From CAVZVW01 sp963778845 (GTDB taxonomy: Bacteria > Actinomycetota > Actinomycetes > Actinomycetales > Kineosporiaceae): DNA of 64,000 bases. This document shows, piece after piece, positions 44,591-53,265 of this stretch; within the stretch, counting starts at the first letter, position 1; every line of letters starts with the position of its first letter. Location of the stretch: the NCBI GenBank assembly GCA_963778845.1, contig CAVZVW010000001.1, positions 1 through 64,000 of the forward strand, written 5' to 3'. The notes under the pieces are model-generated. The model ran no database searches. It saw nothing but the letters and a program-made list of their open reading frames with translations, and was not told the DNA's origin. The translations under genes and the position numbers were made by a program.

Positions 44591-46435
44591 TTGAGCGCAC
44601 AGGACACGACCACCGACCACCCGGCAGACGACCGGACCCCGGACGACCCGACCCTTCACGAGGCGGCAGCCGACGATGCGCCTCCAGCCGCCACGAAGGC
44701 GCCCGACCGCACATTCGCGGAGGTGGGCGTCGAGGCGCCGATCTGCCAGGCGCTGACGCGAGTGGGGATCCTGCACCCGTTCCCGATCCAGTCGATGACC
44801 CTGCCGATCGCCCTGACCGGCCACGACATCATCGGCCAGGCCAAGACGGGCACGGGCAAGACCCTCGGGTTCGCGATCCCCCTCGTCCAGCTGTCGGTCG
44901 GCCCCGGCGACCCGGGCTTCTCCGACCTCGAGGTCCCCGGCGCACCGCAGGCCCTGGTGATCGTCCCGACCCGGGAGCTCGCCGTCCAGGTCGCAGGAGA
45001 CGTCGAGACCACGGCCGCCCTGCGCAGTGTGCGGGTGCTCACCGTCTACGGCGGCCGGGCGTACGAGCCCCAGGTCGAGGCGCTCCGGCGCGGCGTGGAG
45101 GTCGTGGTGGGCACCCCCGGCCGGCTGCTCGACCTCGCCCAGCAGGGGCACCTGCGGCTCGGCCACGCCCGTCGGGTGGTCCTCGACGAGGCCGACGAGA
45201 TGCTCGACCTCGGCTTCCTCCCCGACGTGGAGCGCCTGCTGGCGCAGACCCCCGCCGGACGACAGACCATGCTCTTCTCGGCGACGATGCCGGGTCCGGT
45301 GGTCACCCTGGCGCGCCGGTACATGACACAGCCCACCCACATCCGCGCCGCAGACCCCGACGACACGGGTGCGACGGTCAAGGCGACGGCTCAGTACGTC
45401 TACCGCGCCCACGCCATGGACAAGGTCGAGATGATCGCGCGGCTGCTGCAGGCCGAGGGGCGCGGACTGACGATCATCTTCACCCGCACCAAGCGCACCG
45501 CGGCGAAGGTGGCCGACGAGCTGAGCGAGCGCGGCTTCGCTGCCGCGGCCATCCACGGCGACCTGGGCCAAGGCGCACGCGAGCAGGCCCTTCGGGCGTT
45601 CCGGCACGGCAAGGTCGACGTCCTCGTCGCGACCGACGTCGCCGCGCGCGGCATCGACGTCGAGGATGTCACCCACGTCGTCAACTACGCCTGCCCGGAG
45701 GACGAGAAGACCTACCTGCACCGGATCGGCCGAACCGGCCGGGCCGGCAACACTGGCACGGCGGTGACGCTGGTGGACTGGGACGACCTGCCGCGGTGGT
45801 CGCTCATCGACAAGGCGCTCGACCTCGGCATCCCGGACCCGGAGGAGACCTACTCGACGTCGGAGCTGTTCTACGCCGAGCTGGGCATCCCGGCCGGCAT
45901 CACCGGGACGCTCCCGCGCATGGCTCGCACACGCGCCGGACTGGCGGCGGAGGCAGTCGAGGACCTCGGGGAGACCGGTCGTGCCCGACGGGCACCGGCC
46001 GGCGGGCGCGGAGGCTCATCCGGCCATGGCGGCGGGTCCGGCCATGGCGGCGCCCGACGTGACGGGTCGCGCCGCGACGGCCCGCGCCGAGACGACAAGC
46101 GCCGCGACGACCAGCGGCACGACGACCAGCGGCACGACGAGGGAGCTCGCGGCCCGAAGGAAGGCGCCGAGGCTGGTGCTGTGACGTCGGCCGACGGGGC
46201 CGAACGGCCGCGCCGCACCCGGGAGCGCCGGCGCACCCGCGGCGGCCAGCCGACCGGCGACGCCGCTGCTCCAGCACGGGAGGCGGGCACCTCCGACCTG
46301 GCCACGACGGCCCCGGAGGCCGCGACGCCCGCGCGTAGGCGCAGCCGCGGTCGTCGCCGACCGGGGTCGTCGTCGACCGAGGGCTCGACGGGCTCGGCAC
46401 CGGCAGCCTCGTCTGACGGGCAGCCCGTCGCCTGA
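44591..46435 (+). CDS. DEAD-box RNA helicase, RhlE-like
   Basis: A 614-residue RNA helicase. The Q-motif region (GILHPFPIQSMTLPIALTGH), AKTGTGKT, PTRELA, TPGRLLD, DEADEMLDLGF, SAT and HRIGRTGRAG are in order. The C-terminal third is an Asp/Arg/His repeat (RRDDKRRDDQRHDDQRHDE), a typical RNA-binding disordered tail. TTG 44591 follows AAGGA and is preferred; the frame opens further to 44396 but that extension has no family similarity. A TAGGAT -10 box near 44387 implies a 5' leader of nearly 200 nt. Confidence 0.92.
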   Translation: MSAQDTTTDHPADDRTPDDPTLHEAAADDAPPAATKAPDRTFAEVGVEAPICQALTRVGILHPFPIQSMTLPIALTGHDIIGQAKTGTGKTLGFAIPLVQLSVGPGDPGFSDLEVPGAPQALVIVPTRELAVQVAGDVETTAALRSVRVLTVYGGRAYEPQVEALRRGVEVVVGTPGRLLDLAQQGHLRLGHARRVVLDEADEMLDLGFLPDVERLLAQTPAGRQTMLFSATMPGPVVTLARRYMTQPTHIRAADPDDTGATVKATAQYVYRAHAMDKVEMIARLLQAEGRGLTIIFTRTKRTAAKVADELSERGFAAAAIHGDLGQGAREQALRAFRHGKVDVLVATDVAARGIDVEDVTHVVNYACPEDEKTYLHRIGRTGRAGNTGTAVTLVDWDDLPRWSLIDKALDLGIPDPEETYSTSELFYAELGIPAGITGTLPRMARTRAGLAAEAVEDLGETGRARRAPAGGRGGSSGHGGGSGHGGARRDGSRRDGPRRDDKRRDDQRHDDQRHDEGARGPKEGAEAGAVTSADGAERPRRTRERRRTRGGQPTGDAAAPAREAGTSDLATTAPEAATPARRRSRGRRRPGSSSTEGSTGSAPAASSDGQPVA

Positions 46436-46481
46436 CGGGCCGGCACTCGGACGAGGATCCGAGGGCGCCCGGAGCCGGCGC

Positions 46482-47312
46482 TCACGACGCCGGCAGGGGC
46501 CGCCTCGTGGCGCGGCGACCGGGCCGGAGGCCCCACGCGTGCATCAGGTTCGTCGCCACGTCGCGGTACGCCTGCGCCCCCTTGGACCCCCGTGCGGTCA
46601 CCAGGATGGACCGGCCGACCGCGGGTGCCTCCGCGAACCGAACCGAGCGCGGGATCGGCGGAACGAGCACGTCGAGCCCGTAGCGCTGCGAGACGTCGGC
46701 CAGCACGGCGCGCGCGTGCGTCGTCCGGGCGTCGAACATGGTGGGCAGCAGGCCGCGCACAGTGAGCGCAGGGTTGAGGACGGCTTGGACGTCGGCGACC
46801 GTGTCGAGCAGCTGGCCGACGCCACGGTGGCTGAGCATCTCGCACTGGAGTGGCACGAGCACCTCGTCCGCGGCCGCCAACGCGTTGACCGTGAGCATGC
46901 CCAGGGACGGCGCGCAGTCCAGGAGGATCACGTCGTAGGCGGACCTGACCGGTTCGAGGGCGTCCCGAAGCACGAACTCCCGTCGAGGCATGGGCAGCAG
47001 GGCGGCGTCGGCCCCGGCGAGGTCGATCGAGGACGGCAGCAGGTGCACCCCCCCGGCGGCCTCCACGACCACGGCGCCGACCTCGCACCGGCCGAGCAGG
47101 ACGTCGTGCACGCCGAGCTCGACCCCCTCGGGGTCCACACCGAGGGAGAACGTCAGACATGCCTGGGGGTCCAGGTCCACCAGCAGCACTCCCAGGCCGT
47201 GCTCGGCCAGGGCGGCACCCAGCGAGGCGACCGTCGTCGTCTTCGCGACGCCACCCTTCTGGTTGGCCACTGCCAGGATCCTCGCGCGCGCGCCGGTCGT
47301 CACGGAACCCAT
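46482..47312 (-). CDS. ParA/MinD family ATPase
   Basis: A 276-residue partition-type ATPase. The deviant Walker A is NQKGGVAKTTTVASLG, the switch I region is VDLDPQACLTFSLGV and Walker B is VILLDCAPSLGMLT. No partner ParB gene adjoins, so this is an orphan ParA, perhaps acting in positioning of another cargo. Homologue Rv3213c (from memory). Divergent from the DUF2236 gene. Confidence 0.9.
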   Translation of the reverse strand: MGSVTTGARARILAVANQKGGVAKTTTVASLGAALAEHGLGVLLVDLDPQACLTFSLGVDPEGVELGVHDVLLGRCEVGAVVVEAAGGVHLLPSSIDLAGADAALLPMPRREFVLRDALEPVRSAYDVILLDCAPSLGMLTVNALAAADEVLVPLQCEMLSHRGVGQLLDTVADVQAVLNPALTVRGLLPTMFDARTTHARAVLADVSQRYGLDVLVPPIPRSVRFAEAPAVGRSILVTARGSKGAQAYRDVATNLMHAWGLRPGRRATRRPLPAS

Positions 47313-47391
47313 TCAACCGGCACGCGCACCCGCGGGTCACGATGCCCGCTCTCGGCGTGCGATCAGGATCGGTCGGGGTCAGGCTCGACGG

Positions 47392-48267
47392 GTGAACGGC
47401 GAGCCTCGAACGCAGCGCCGCACGGCGACGGTGCGGGCGGGCGACCCCGGGCTGTTCGGCCCGCACAGCGTCACGTGGCGGGTGCACGCCGACGCCTTGA
47501 TGGGAGTCGCGGGGCTGCGTGCACTGCTCCTGCAGGCGCTGCATCCCGTCGCGATGGCAGCGGTCGAGCAACACTCGCGCTACCGAGAGGACCTCTGGGG
47601 CAGGTTCGCGCGCACGGTCGACTACATCGGCGTGACCACGTTCGGGTCCACAGCCGAGGCGCTCGCCGCCGGGGCCCGGGTGCGCGCCGTGCATGCGGGC
47701 GTGCGCGGCACCATGCCCTCGGGAAGGCCGTACTCAGCCGACGACCCCGCCCTGCTCGCGTGGGTGCACTGCTGCCTCGTGGACTCCTTCCTCGACGTCG
47801 TCACTCGGGGCGGGCTGGACCTCGCCGAGCACGAGCGCGAGGCCTACGTCGCCGAGCAGGTGCGCGGCGCCGTCCTCGTCGGCCTGGAACCTGGAGACGT
47901 GCCTGCCGACCTCACCGCGCTGCGGGCCTACTTCGTGGCCGTGCGGGCCGACCTGCACGTCAGCGCCGAGGCCCGGTCGGCCGCGGCCATGCTGATCGCG
48001 CCGCGAATGCCGCCTGTTGTGGCTTTAGCAACCCCCGCAAGGCCGGCCTGGGCGGCCGTGGCGGGCCTGGCCTTCGCCGCCCTTCCAGGTTGGGCGCGCC
48101 GCCTCTACCGCCTGCCCGAACCACCGGGTGCCGCGGGTCTGACCGACGCAGCGACGACGGTCGGGCTGCGGGCGCTGCGGACGGCGCTGCGCGGCGTCCG
48201 GGTCGCAGTCCCCTCCCTGCGCGAGGGCCCGCACCAAGCCGCGGCGCAGGCTCGGCTGCATGCGTGA
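47392..48267 (+). CDS. DUF2236 / MpaB-like oxygenase family protein
   Basis: A 291-residue protein of the MpaB/Lcp-like family. Members bind heme b and include latex-clearing oxygenases, with His and Arg residues in the core. Segments include RVHADALMGVAGLRALLLQA, LHPVAMAAVEQHSRYREDLW and LAWVHCCLVDSFLDVV. The His of LHPVAM and WVH are candidate heme ligands. GTG 47392 is chosen. Substrate is unknown. Confidence 0.85.
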   Translation: MNGEPRTQRRTATVRAGDPGLFGPHSVTWRVHADALMGVAGLRALLLQALHPVAMAAVEQHSRYREDLWGRFARTVDYIGVTTFGSTAEALAAGARVRAVHAGVRGTMPSGRPYSADDPALLAWVHCCLVDSFLDVVTRGGLDLAEHEREAYVAEQVRGAVLVGLEPGDVPADLTALRAYFVAVRADLHVSAEARSAAAMLIAPRMPPVVALATPARPAWAAVAGLAFAALPGWARRLYRLPEPPGAAGLTDAATTVGLRALRTALRGVRVAVPSLREGPHQAAAQARLHA

Positions 48268-48438
48268 TCGCCGCTGGTTCCGGTGGGGGCGACGCTCCCC
48301 CTGACCGGGGACGAGCCACAGCGGCGCGGGCATAGTCTTGTCCTGACGCGCGAGCCGGGTGCCTGGACCACCAAGAGCCGGTCATGGTCGCCCCGCGCCG
48401 GAAAGACCGTTGACACTGAACTTGACGAGGGCCACGCG

Positions 48439-48786
48439 ATGACGAACCCGGACGGATGGCAGCCCGAGGTGGGCTCCGTGCACGTCCTCATCGACCCGGA
48501 CCGGGTTCATGTCGTGCTCACCGGAGAGATCGACGCCGGCACCTCCGCGGACCTGGCGACGGCGGCGACCGAGGTCATCGACGCCGAGCGGCCGGTGGAG
48601 GTGGACTGCCGTCACATCACCTTCATGGACTCCACTGGCATCGGCTTCCTCGCCCGCCTGGCAGCGCGGTCTCCGCAGCGGGTGCGTCTGCTCAACGTGC
48701 CGCCGATGGTGCGGTTCCTCGTCGACACGGTCAAGCTCGGCGACCGGCTGGCAATGGACGACGCCGCGGAGGGCGCACCCCAGTAG
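48439..48786 (+). CDS. STAS-domain anti-sigma factor antagonist
   Basis: A 115-residue STAS protein of the SpoIIAA/RsbV type. The phosphorylatable Ser lies in FMDSTGIGFLARL, and VHVVLTGEIDAGTSADLATA is the N-terminal strand-helix. It would free a sigma factor by binding an anti-sigma kinase. No anti-sigma or sigma gene is adjacent. A start at ATG 48439 is chosen. Confidence 0.9.
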   Translation: MTNPDGWQPEVGSVHVLIDPDRVHVVLTGEIDAGTSADLATAATEVIDAERPVEVDCRHITFMDSTGIGFLARLAARSPQRVRLLNVPPMVRFLVDTVKLGDRLAMDDAAEGAPQ

Positions 48787-48810
48787 CCCTGGAACCCATG
48801 GCCAGCGCGT

Positions 48811-49689
48811 TCAGGAAGGCTGGTGGACGCCCGCCCAGGGGGCGATGTCCGGCGCGGCGGCCCGGCCTTCGGGGCAGTGGGCACGCCAGTCGCACCAGGA
48901 GCACAGGGGCGACGGCGACGGCGCGAAGACCCCGCTCGTGTCATCACCCTGGCGGTAGCACCGGTCGGCCCGGGCCGCGTCGGCGGCGATCGACTCCGCC
49001 TCGGCGACCTTGCGGGCCAGCGAGTCCGGGGTGGGCTGCCAGCCGACGACCGAGCCGCTGGGCAGGTGGTGCAGCTCCACCCGCACCACCCGTCGACGCA
49101 ACGTCCGCTCGGCAGCCACGGCGTACACACCCAGCGCGAGGCTGTTGCGGGCATCGTCATCCCCAGGCGGGCGGCGGCCCGTCTTGTAGTCGACCACGCG
49201 CAACCCGGAGTCGCCCACGGGGTCGATGCGGTCGACCCGGCCCGACAGTGCCAGGCGTCGGGTCGGGGCAGACACGGTCCGCTCGACGCCGAGGGGCTCG
49301 ACGACGGGGTCGACGCCGGTGAGATAGTCGCGCACCCAGGCCTGCGCGGTCAGCAGCGCCTGGCTCGACTGCGCGTCGTCGCGGAAGCCGTCCTGCAGCC
49401 AGCGTCGCGCCACGAGATCGGCCCCCGCACCCGGGGTCCGTCGGTCAGCGGGCAGGCCGTACCAGTCAGCAAGGGCCGAGTGCACCGCCGCGCCCACGCC
49501 GGCATGCGCCCACGGGGCGCCCTTCGACGGCTGCGGCCGCTCGAGGTAGGCGAACCTGTAGCGCCGCGGGCAGTCCAGCCACGTGCTCAGCCGGGTCGGC
49601 GTGCACGGGTACAGGCGCTCCGGCATCCCTGGAAGCTCGGGTTGCCCACTCATGCCACCTATCCCACCCATGCCACTCATGCCACTCAT
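48811..49689 (-). CDS. RecB-type PD-(D/E)XK nuclease with Fe-S cysteines
   Basis: A 292-residue stand-alone nuclease domain of the Cas4/RecB-like group. LSTWLDCPRRYRFAYLERP opens the domain. The catalytic set is GRVDRIDPV and LRVVDYKTGRRPPG. Four cysteines (DCPRRY; LCSWCDWRAHC) fit the 4Fe-4S pattern of AddB/Cas4. The N-terminal Met-Ser-Gly repeat makes the start uncertain: ATG 49689 is chosen, with several in-frame ATGs after it. The linked repeat on DNA is ATGCCACTC. Confidence 0.85.
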   Translation of the reverse strand: MSGMSGMGGIGGMSGQPELPGMPERLYPCTPTRLSTWLDCPRRYRFAYLERPQPSKGAPWAHAGVGAAVHSALADWYGLPADRRTPGAGADLVARRWLQDGFRDDAQSSQALLTAQAWVRDYLTGVDPVVEPLGVERTVSAPTRRLALSGRVDRIDPVGDSGLRVVDYKTGRRPPGDDDARNSLALGVYAVAAERTLRRRVVRVELHHLPSGSVVGWQPTPDSLARKVAEAESIAADAARADRCYRQGDDTSGVFAPSPSPLCSWCDWRAHCPEGRAAAPDIAPWAGVHQPS

Positions 49690-49744
49690 GCCACACCGCC
49701 ACAGCGGGCGAGCAGGCGGTGGGTGAGCAGATGCCGGGCGGACA

Positions 49745-50368
49745 CTACCCCGCCCCGGAAGCGAAGGCCCGCACCGCATCGGCGATGAGCTGCACGGCGA
49801 TCGCCGACAGGAGCAGGCCGGCGATCCGGGTGATGAGCAGCACCCCGCTGTCCCGCAGCAGCCTGTGCAGCACGGTCGCGAACCTCATGGTGAGCCACAG
49901 CACGAGGTGCGCGGCCAAGATCCCGGCCGCGATGGCCGCATACTGCGCCGTGCCGTGCGCCTGGCTCGTGAAGACCATGGTGGCCACGATCGCTCCCGGA
50001 CCGGCGAGCAGTGGTGTCCCCAGCGGCACGAACGCCACGTTGACCCCGGCCGTCTGCTCGGGCCCGGCGTCGCGACCGGTCAGCAGCTCCAGGGCGATCA
50101 GCAGCAGGAGCAGCCCACCCGCGCACTGCAGGGCCGGCAACGTCACGTGGAGGTAGTCGAGGATCTGCCGGCCGAAGACCGCGAAGGACACGATCACGAG
50201 CAGGGCCACGAGAACGGCCTGGCGCGCAGCACGCACCCGGTGGCGAGCGCTCATGCTCCCCGTCAGCGCCAGGAACAACGGAAGCGTGCCCGGCGGGTCC
50301 ATGATCACAAAGAGGGTGACGAAGACCTCGCCGAACAACCGGGCCCCACCGTTGGACGCCGCGATCAC
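49745..50368 (-). CDS. MarC family membrane protein
   Basis: A 207-residue protein with six hydrophobic helices (FGEVFVTLFVIMDPPGTLPL, LVALLVIVSFAVFG, AGGLLLLLIALELLTG and others). MDPPGTLPLFLALT is the family signature. The role is unknown; early claims of a role in multidrug resistance did not hold. GTG 50368 overlaps the PHP-domain stop codon by 4 nt, so both are translated together. Confidence 0.9.
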   Translation of the reverse strand: MIAASNGGARLFGEVFVTLFVIMDPPGTLPLFLALTGSMSARHRVRAARQAVLVALLVIVSFAVFGRQILDYLHVTLPALQCAGGLLLLLIALELLTGRDAGPEQTAGVNVAFVPLGTPLLAGPGAIVATMVFTSQAHGTAQYAAIAAGILAAHLVLWLTMRFATVLHRLLRDSGVLLITRIAGLLLSAIAVQLIADAVRAFASGAG

Positions 50369-51225
50369 GGCAGCACCGCCGCGGTGCCTGTCCCCAGGGC
50401 GAGGATCGCCTCCAGCGTCTGCGGCGTCGTTGTGCAGACCCCGAGCCGGTTCATGCTGCCGGTGCCGTGGTGGTCGCTGGACCCGGTCGTGAGGAGCCCG
50501 AGGTCGGCCGCGAGCGAGCGGAGGTGGGCGCGCGCGTCGTCGTCGTGCGCCGGGTGGTCGACCTCGATCCCGAGCATCCCCGCGGCGGCCATCGAGGCCA
50601 GGACCGCGTCGTCCACGACCGGCGCACCTCGGCGGTCGGCCCGGGCGTGGGCGATGACGGGCACCCCGCCGGCTGCTCGCGCCAGCCGAACGGCGTGCTC
50701 GACCTCGGGTGCGTAGTGGGCCACGAAGTAGGGCGAGCCGTCGTGGAGCACCCTCGCGAAGGCCTCGTCCCGGTCGGGCACGAGACCTCGGGCCACCATC
50801 GCGTCGGCGATGTGCGGGCGGCCGACGGTCGCCTCCGCCGCACCCGCGCGGCTCAGCTGCTCCTCGACGTCCGCCCACGTGAGGGGGAAGTCCTCGGCGA
50901 TCCGCTCGACGATGCGCCGAGCCCGCCAGGCACGGTCGTCGCGGGTCAGCTCTGCCTGCTCGGCCAGCGCGGGGTCGGCGGGGTCGTGCAGGTAGCAGAG
51001 CAGGTGGACGCTGACGCCGCCGCTGCGGCAGGACAGCTCCGCGCCGGGGACGAGCCCGATCCCGAGCCGGCGGGCGGCGTCCGATGCTTCCGCCCAGCCC
51101 GCAGCGGTGTCGTGGTCGGTCAGGGCAACGACGCCGAGCCCGGACGCCGCCGCTGCGGCCATGAGCTCACCGGGCGGCTGCGTGCCGTCCGAGGCTGTGG
51201 AGTGCACGTGAAGGTCGATGCGCAC
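50365..51225 (-). CDS. PHP-domain phosphoesterase
   Basis: A 286-residue metal-dependent phosphoesterase. The metal-binding motif starts the protein (MRIDLHVHSTASDGTQPP), followed by LTDHDTAAGW, GAELSC, VIAHARAD and GSSDHHGTG, the ligands of a trinuclear PHP site. Family members hydrolyse 3',5'-bisphosphonucleotides or small RNAs. The downstream MarC gene overlaps it. Confidence 0.92.
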   Translation of the reverse strand: MRIDLHVHSTASDGTQPPGELMAAAAASGLGVVALTDHDTAAGWAEASDAARRLGIGLVPGAELSCRSGGVSVHLLCYLHDPADPALAEQAELTRDDRAWRARRIVERIAEDFPLTWADVEEQLSRAGAAEATVGRPHIADAMVARGLVPDRDEAFARVLHDGSPYFVAHYAPEVEHAVRLARAAGGVPVIAHARADRRGAPVVDDAVLASMAAAGMLGIEVDHPAHDDDARAHLRSLAADLGLLTTGSSDHHGTGSMNRLGVCTTTPQTLEAILALGTGTAAVLP

Positions 51226-51276
51226 GCCCGCAGCGTACGGCGCGGGAACGACGACCCGCGGGCGCCGTCGAGGTGG

Positions 51277-51918
51277 TCAGCCGAGCCGCGGCGACAGAGC
51301 GCCGTAGGGGACTTCAAGCCGGTGGGCGGGGTCGCGAGCGTCTGCCAGCTCGAAGGGCTCCATGAGCACCGCCGACGCGGTCTCCGGCCAGGCCAGCGCC
51401 CACAGCCAGACACCGGCCGCCTCCCCGACGTAGGCGGCCAGCCCGTCGACCGGCACCAGCCACAGCGGGGTGTCGTGCCCGGCCACACCGAGCTTCACGT
51501 CTGCGGCCCCGTCGGCGACCGTCGCGCCGGGGTCGACGTCGGTCAGCCCGGCCAGGTGGGCGCCGAGGCCGACACCTGGCTGCTCCGCGACGAGGAGCAG
51601 GTCGGCCGACGGCTCGTCCTGGTAGCCGCTCGGCAGGTGGTTGGGCCCCGAGCAGGCCATGACTGTCGCGACCGGGCCTGAGTGCTCGTCCCCGGCCCAC
51701 CGCAGACCCGTCACCAGCCACCCCGCCGGCAGGGGCCAGGGCAGCCACATGGGCACCTGGGTGCGGGCGGCCAGCTGCCGCATGGCGTCGTCGGAGGCGA
51801 CGATCGGGCAGTGCACCGGGGCGACGTCGCCGTGCCGCGCGCACGTCCACGAGTCCGACCACAGCCCAGGCGGTCGCACGTGACCACCGCACCGGGGGCA
51901 GGTCAACGGGGGTGACAC
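51277..51918 (-). CDS. DUF6758 family protein
   Basis: A 213-residue actinobacterial protein. A zinc-ribbon-like CPRCGGHVRPPGLWSDSWTC opens it, with a further Cys-containing stretch HGDVAPVHCPI. The remaining segments (PMWLPWPLPAGWLVTGLRWA, HDTPLWLVPVDGLAAYVGEA) are Trp/Pro-rich. GTG 51918 is chosen because the domain begins there; the ORF continues upstream without similarity. Function unknown. It lies just upstream of the PHP gene on the same strand. Confidence 0.8.
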   Translation of the reverse strand: MSPPLTCPRCGGHVRPPGLWSDSWTCARHGDVAPVHCPIVASDDAMRQLAARTQVPMWLPWPLPAGWLVTGLRWAGDEHSGPVATVMACSGPNHLPSGYQDEPSADLLLVAEQPGVGLGAHLAGLTDVDPGATVADGAADVKLGVAGHDTPLWLVPVDGLAAYVGEAAGVWLWALAWPETASAVLMEPFELADARDPAHRLEVPYGALSPRLG

Positions 51919-52032
51919 GCTTCCGACGGTGCACCCACGAGCCAGGCCGGTCAAGGGTCCGCGCACGTCAGAGCCCCCGCCGGCCATGCGTGGGCTTGGC
52001 GCAGGCACAGCGGCGCCGTGCAGGATCGGCTC

Positions 52033-52476
52033 ATGGGCCCCGACACCGAACCGACGGCAGACCCGCGAGGCAGACCAGCCGCAGCGATCCCCTGCGTGGG
52101 CGCCGTCGTGCATGACGCCGCCGGCCGGCTCCTCCTCGTGCGTCGCGCTCACGAACCGGCGGCGGGCCTGTGGTCCATCCCCGGCGGGCGGGTGGAAGGG
52201 GGCGAGGGGCACGAGCAGGCGGTCGTCCGCGAGGTGCTCGAAGAGACGGGCCTCGTGGTGGAGGTCGGCGCCCTGCTAGGCATCGTCGAGCGCGACGCGC
52301 CGTCGGGTGGGGTCTACGTGATCCAGGACTTCGCGTGCAGTGCGGTCGGGGGCCGGCTGCGAGCAGGCGACGACGCCGAGGACGCCGCGTGGTTCAGCGC
52401 CGCCGACCTCGCGGTCGCCGCCACGAGCCCCGGGCTGCTGGAGGCCCTTGATGCGTGGGGGGTCATGCCGGGCTGA
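52033..52476 (+). CDS. NUDIX hydrolase (ADP-ribose/8-oxo-dGTP type)
   Basis: A 147-residue protein. The Nudix box is GRVEGGEGHEQAVVREVLEE followed by TGL, after the strand LLLVRRAHEPAAGLWSIPGG. AGGA lies 7 nt before ATG 52033; an upstream GTG at 52018 is possible. Substrate not inferred. It is divergent from the DUF6758 gene and convergent with the MaoC gene. Confidence 0.88.
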   Translation: MGPDTEPTADPRGRPAAAIPCVGAVVHDAAGRLLLVRRAHEPAAGLWSIPGGRVEGGEGHEQAVVREVLEETGLVVEVGALLGIVERDAPSGGVYVIQDFACSAVGGRLRAGDDAEDAAWFSAADLAVAATSPGLLEALDAWGVMPG

Positions 52477-52540
52477 CCCCCACGCCGGAGCCGGGAGCCA
52501 CTCACGAGCCAGGGCACCTGTGGCTGCTGGGGTGCGCGGC

Positions 52541-53050
52541 TCACTGCTCCGGCGCGGGGTCCGGTCGGGCCGGCTGGTCCCCGCCACGCGCGTCGAGGTA
52601 GGACTGCTTCGGCACCATCACCTTGCGCCGGAACACGCAGACGAGAGTGCCTGCCTGCGTGTGGCCCCGCGTCTCGACATGCACGATGCCCCGGTCGTCC
52701 TTCGACGTGGACTCCCACTTGCCCAGCACGGTCGTCTCGCCGTACAGGGTGTCCCCGTGGAAGGTCGGCGCCACGTGGCGCAGCGACTCGATCTCCAGGT
52801 TCGCGATGGCCTTGCCCGACACATCGGGCACGGACATCCCGAGCAACAGCGAGTAGACGAGGTTCCCGACGACCACGTTGCGGCCGAACTGCGTCGCCTC
52901 CTGCGCGTAGTGGGCGTCCAGGTGCAAGGGGTGGTGGTTCATGGTGAGCAGGCAGAACAGGTGGTCGTCGGCCTCGGTCACCGTCTTGCCGGGCCAGTGC
53001 TTGTAGACCGCGCCGACCTCGAACTCCTCGTAGGTGCGCCCGAACTGCAT
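52541..53050 (-). CDS. MaoC family (R)-hydratase-like protein
   Basis: A 169-residue hotdog-fold protein. The hydratase motif region is FCLLTMNHHPLHLDAHYAQE, with the Asp-His pair of MaoC catalysis, followed by GNLVYSLLLGMSV. It probably hydrates or binds an acyl-CoA in lipid or branched-acid metabolism. ATG 53050 follows GGGAGG. Divergent from the M24 peptidase gene. Confidence 0.9.
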   Translation of the reverse strand: MQFGRTYEEFEVGAVYKHWPGKTVTEADDHLFCLLTMNHHPLHLDAHYAQEATQFGRNVVVGNLVYSLLLGMSVPDVSGKAIANLEIESLRHVAPTFHGDTLYGETTVLGKWESTSKDDRGIVHVETRGHTQAGTLVCVFRRKVMVPKQSYLDARGGDQPARPDPAPEQ

Positions 53051-53265
53051 GCGAGCCTCCCTGGCTCCTCGCCGTACTCCGTCGCCGCACTCCTCGCCGT
53101 CGCCCGTCGAGCAGCCGGCGTCTGACATGGTGCCGCTCCCGGGGCGGCAGGTCACGGCGGGCGTGGTGGCGAGGGTCACGTCGACCCGGCGCGCACCCTG
53201 GTTGCCCGGGGAGGGCGCCCCGCCGCGAGTTCGATGCAAGCGTCCTGTCGGTGCGACCATGAGGC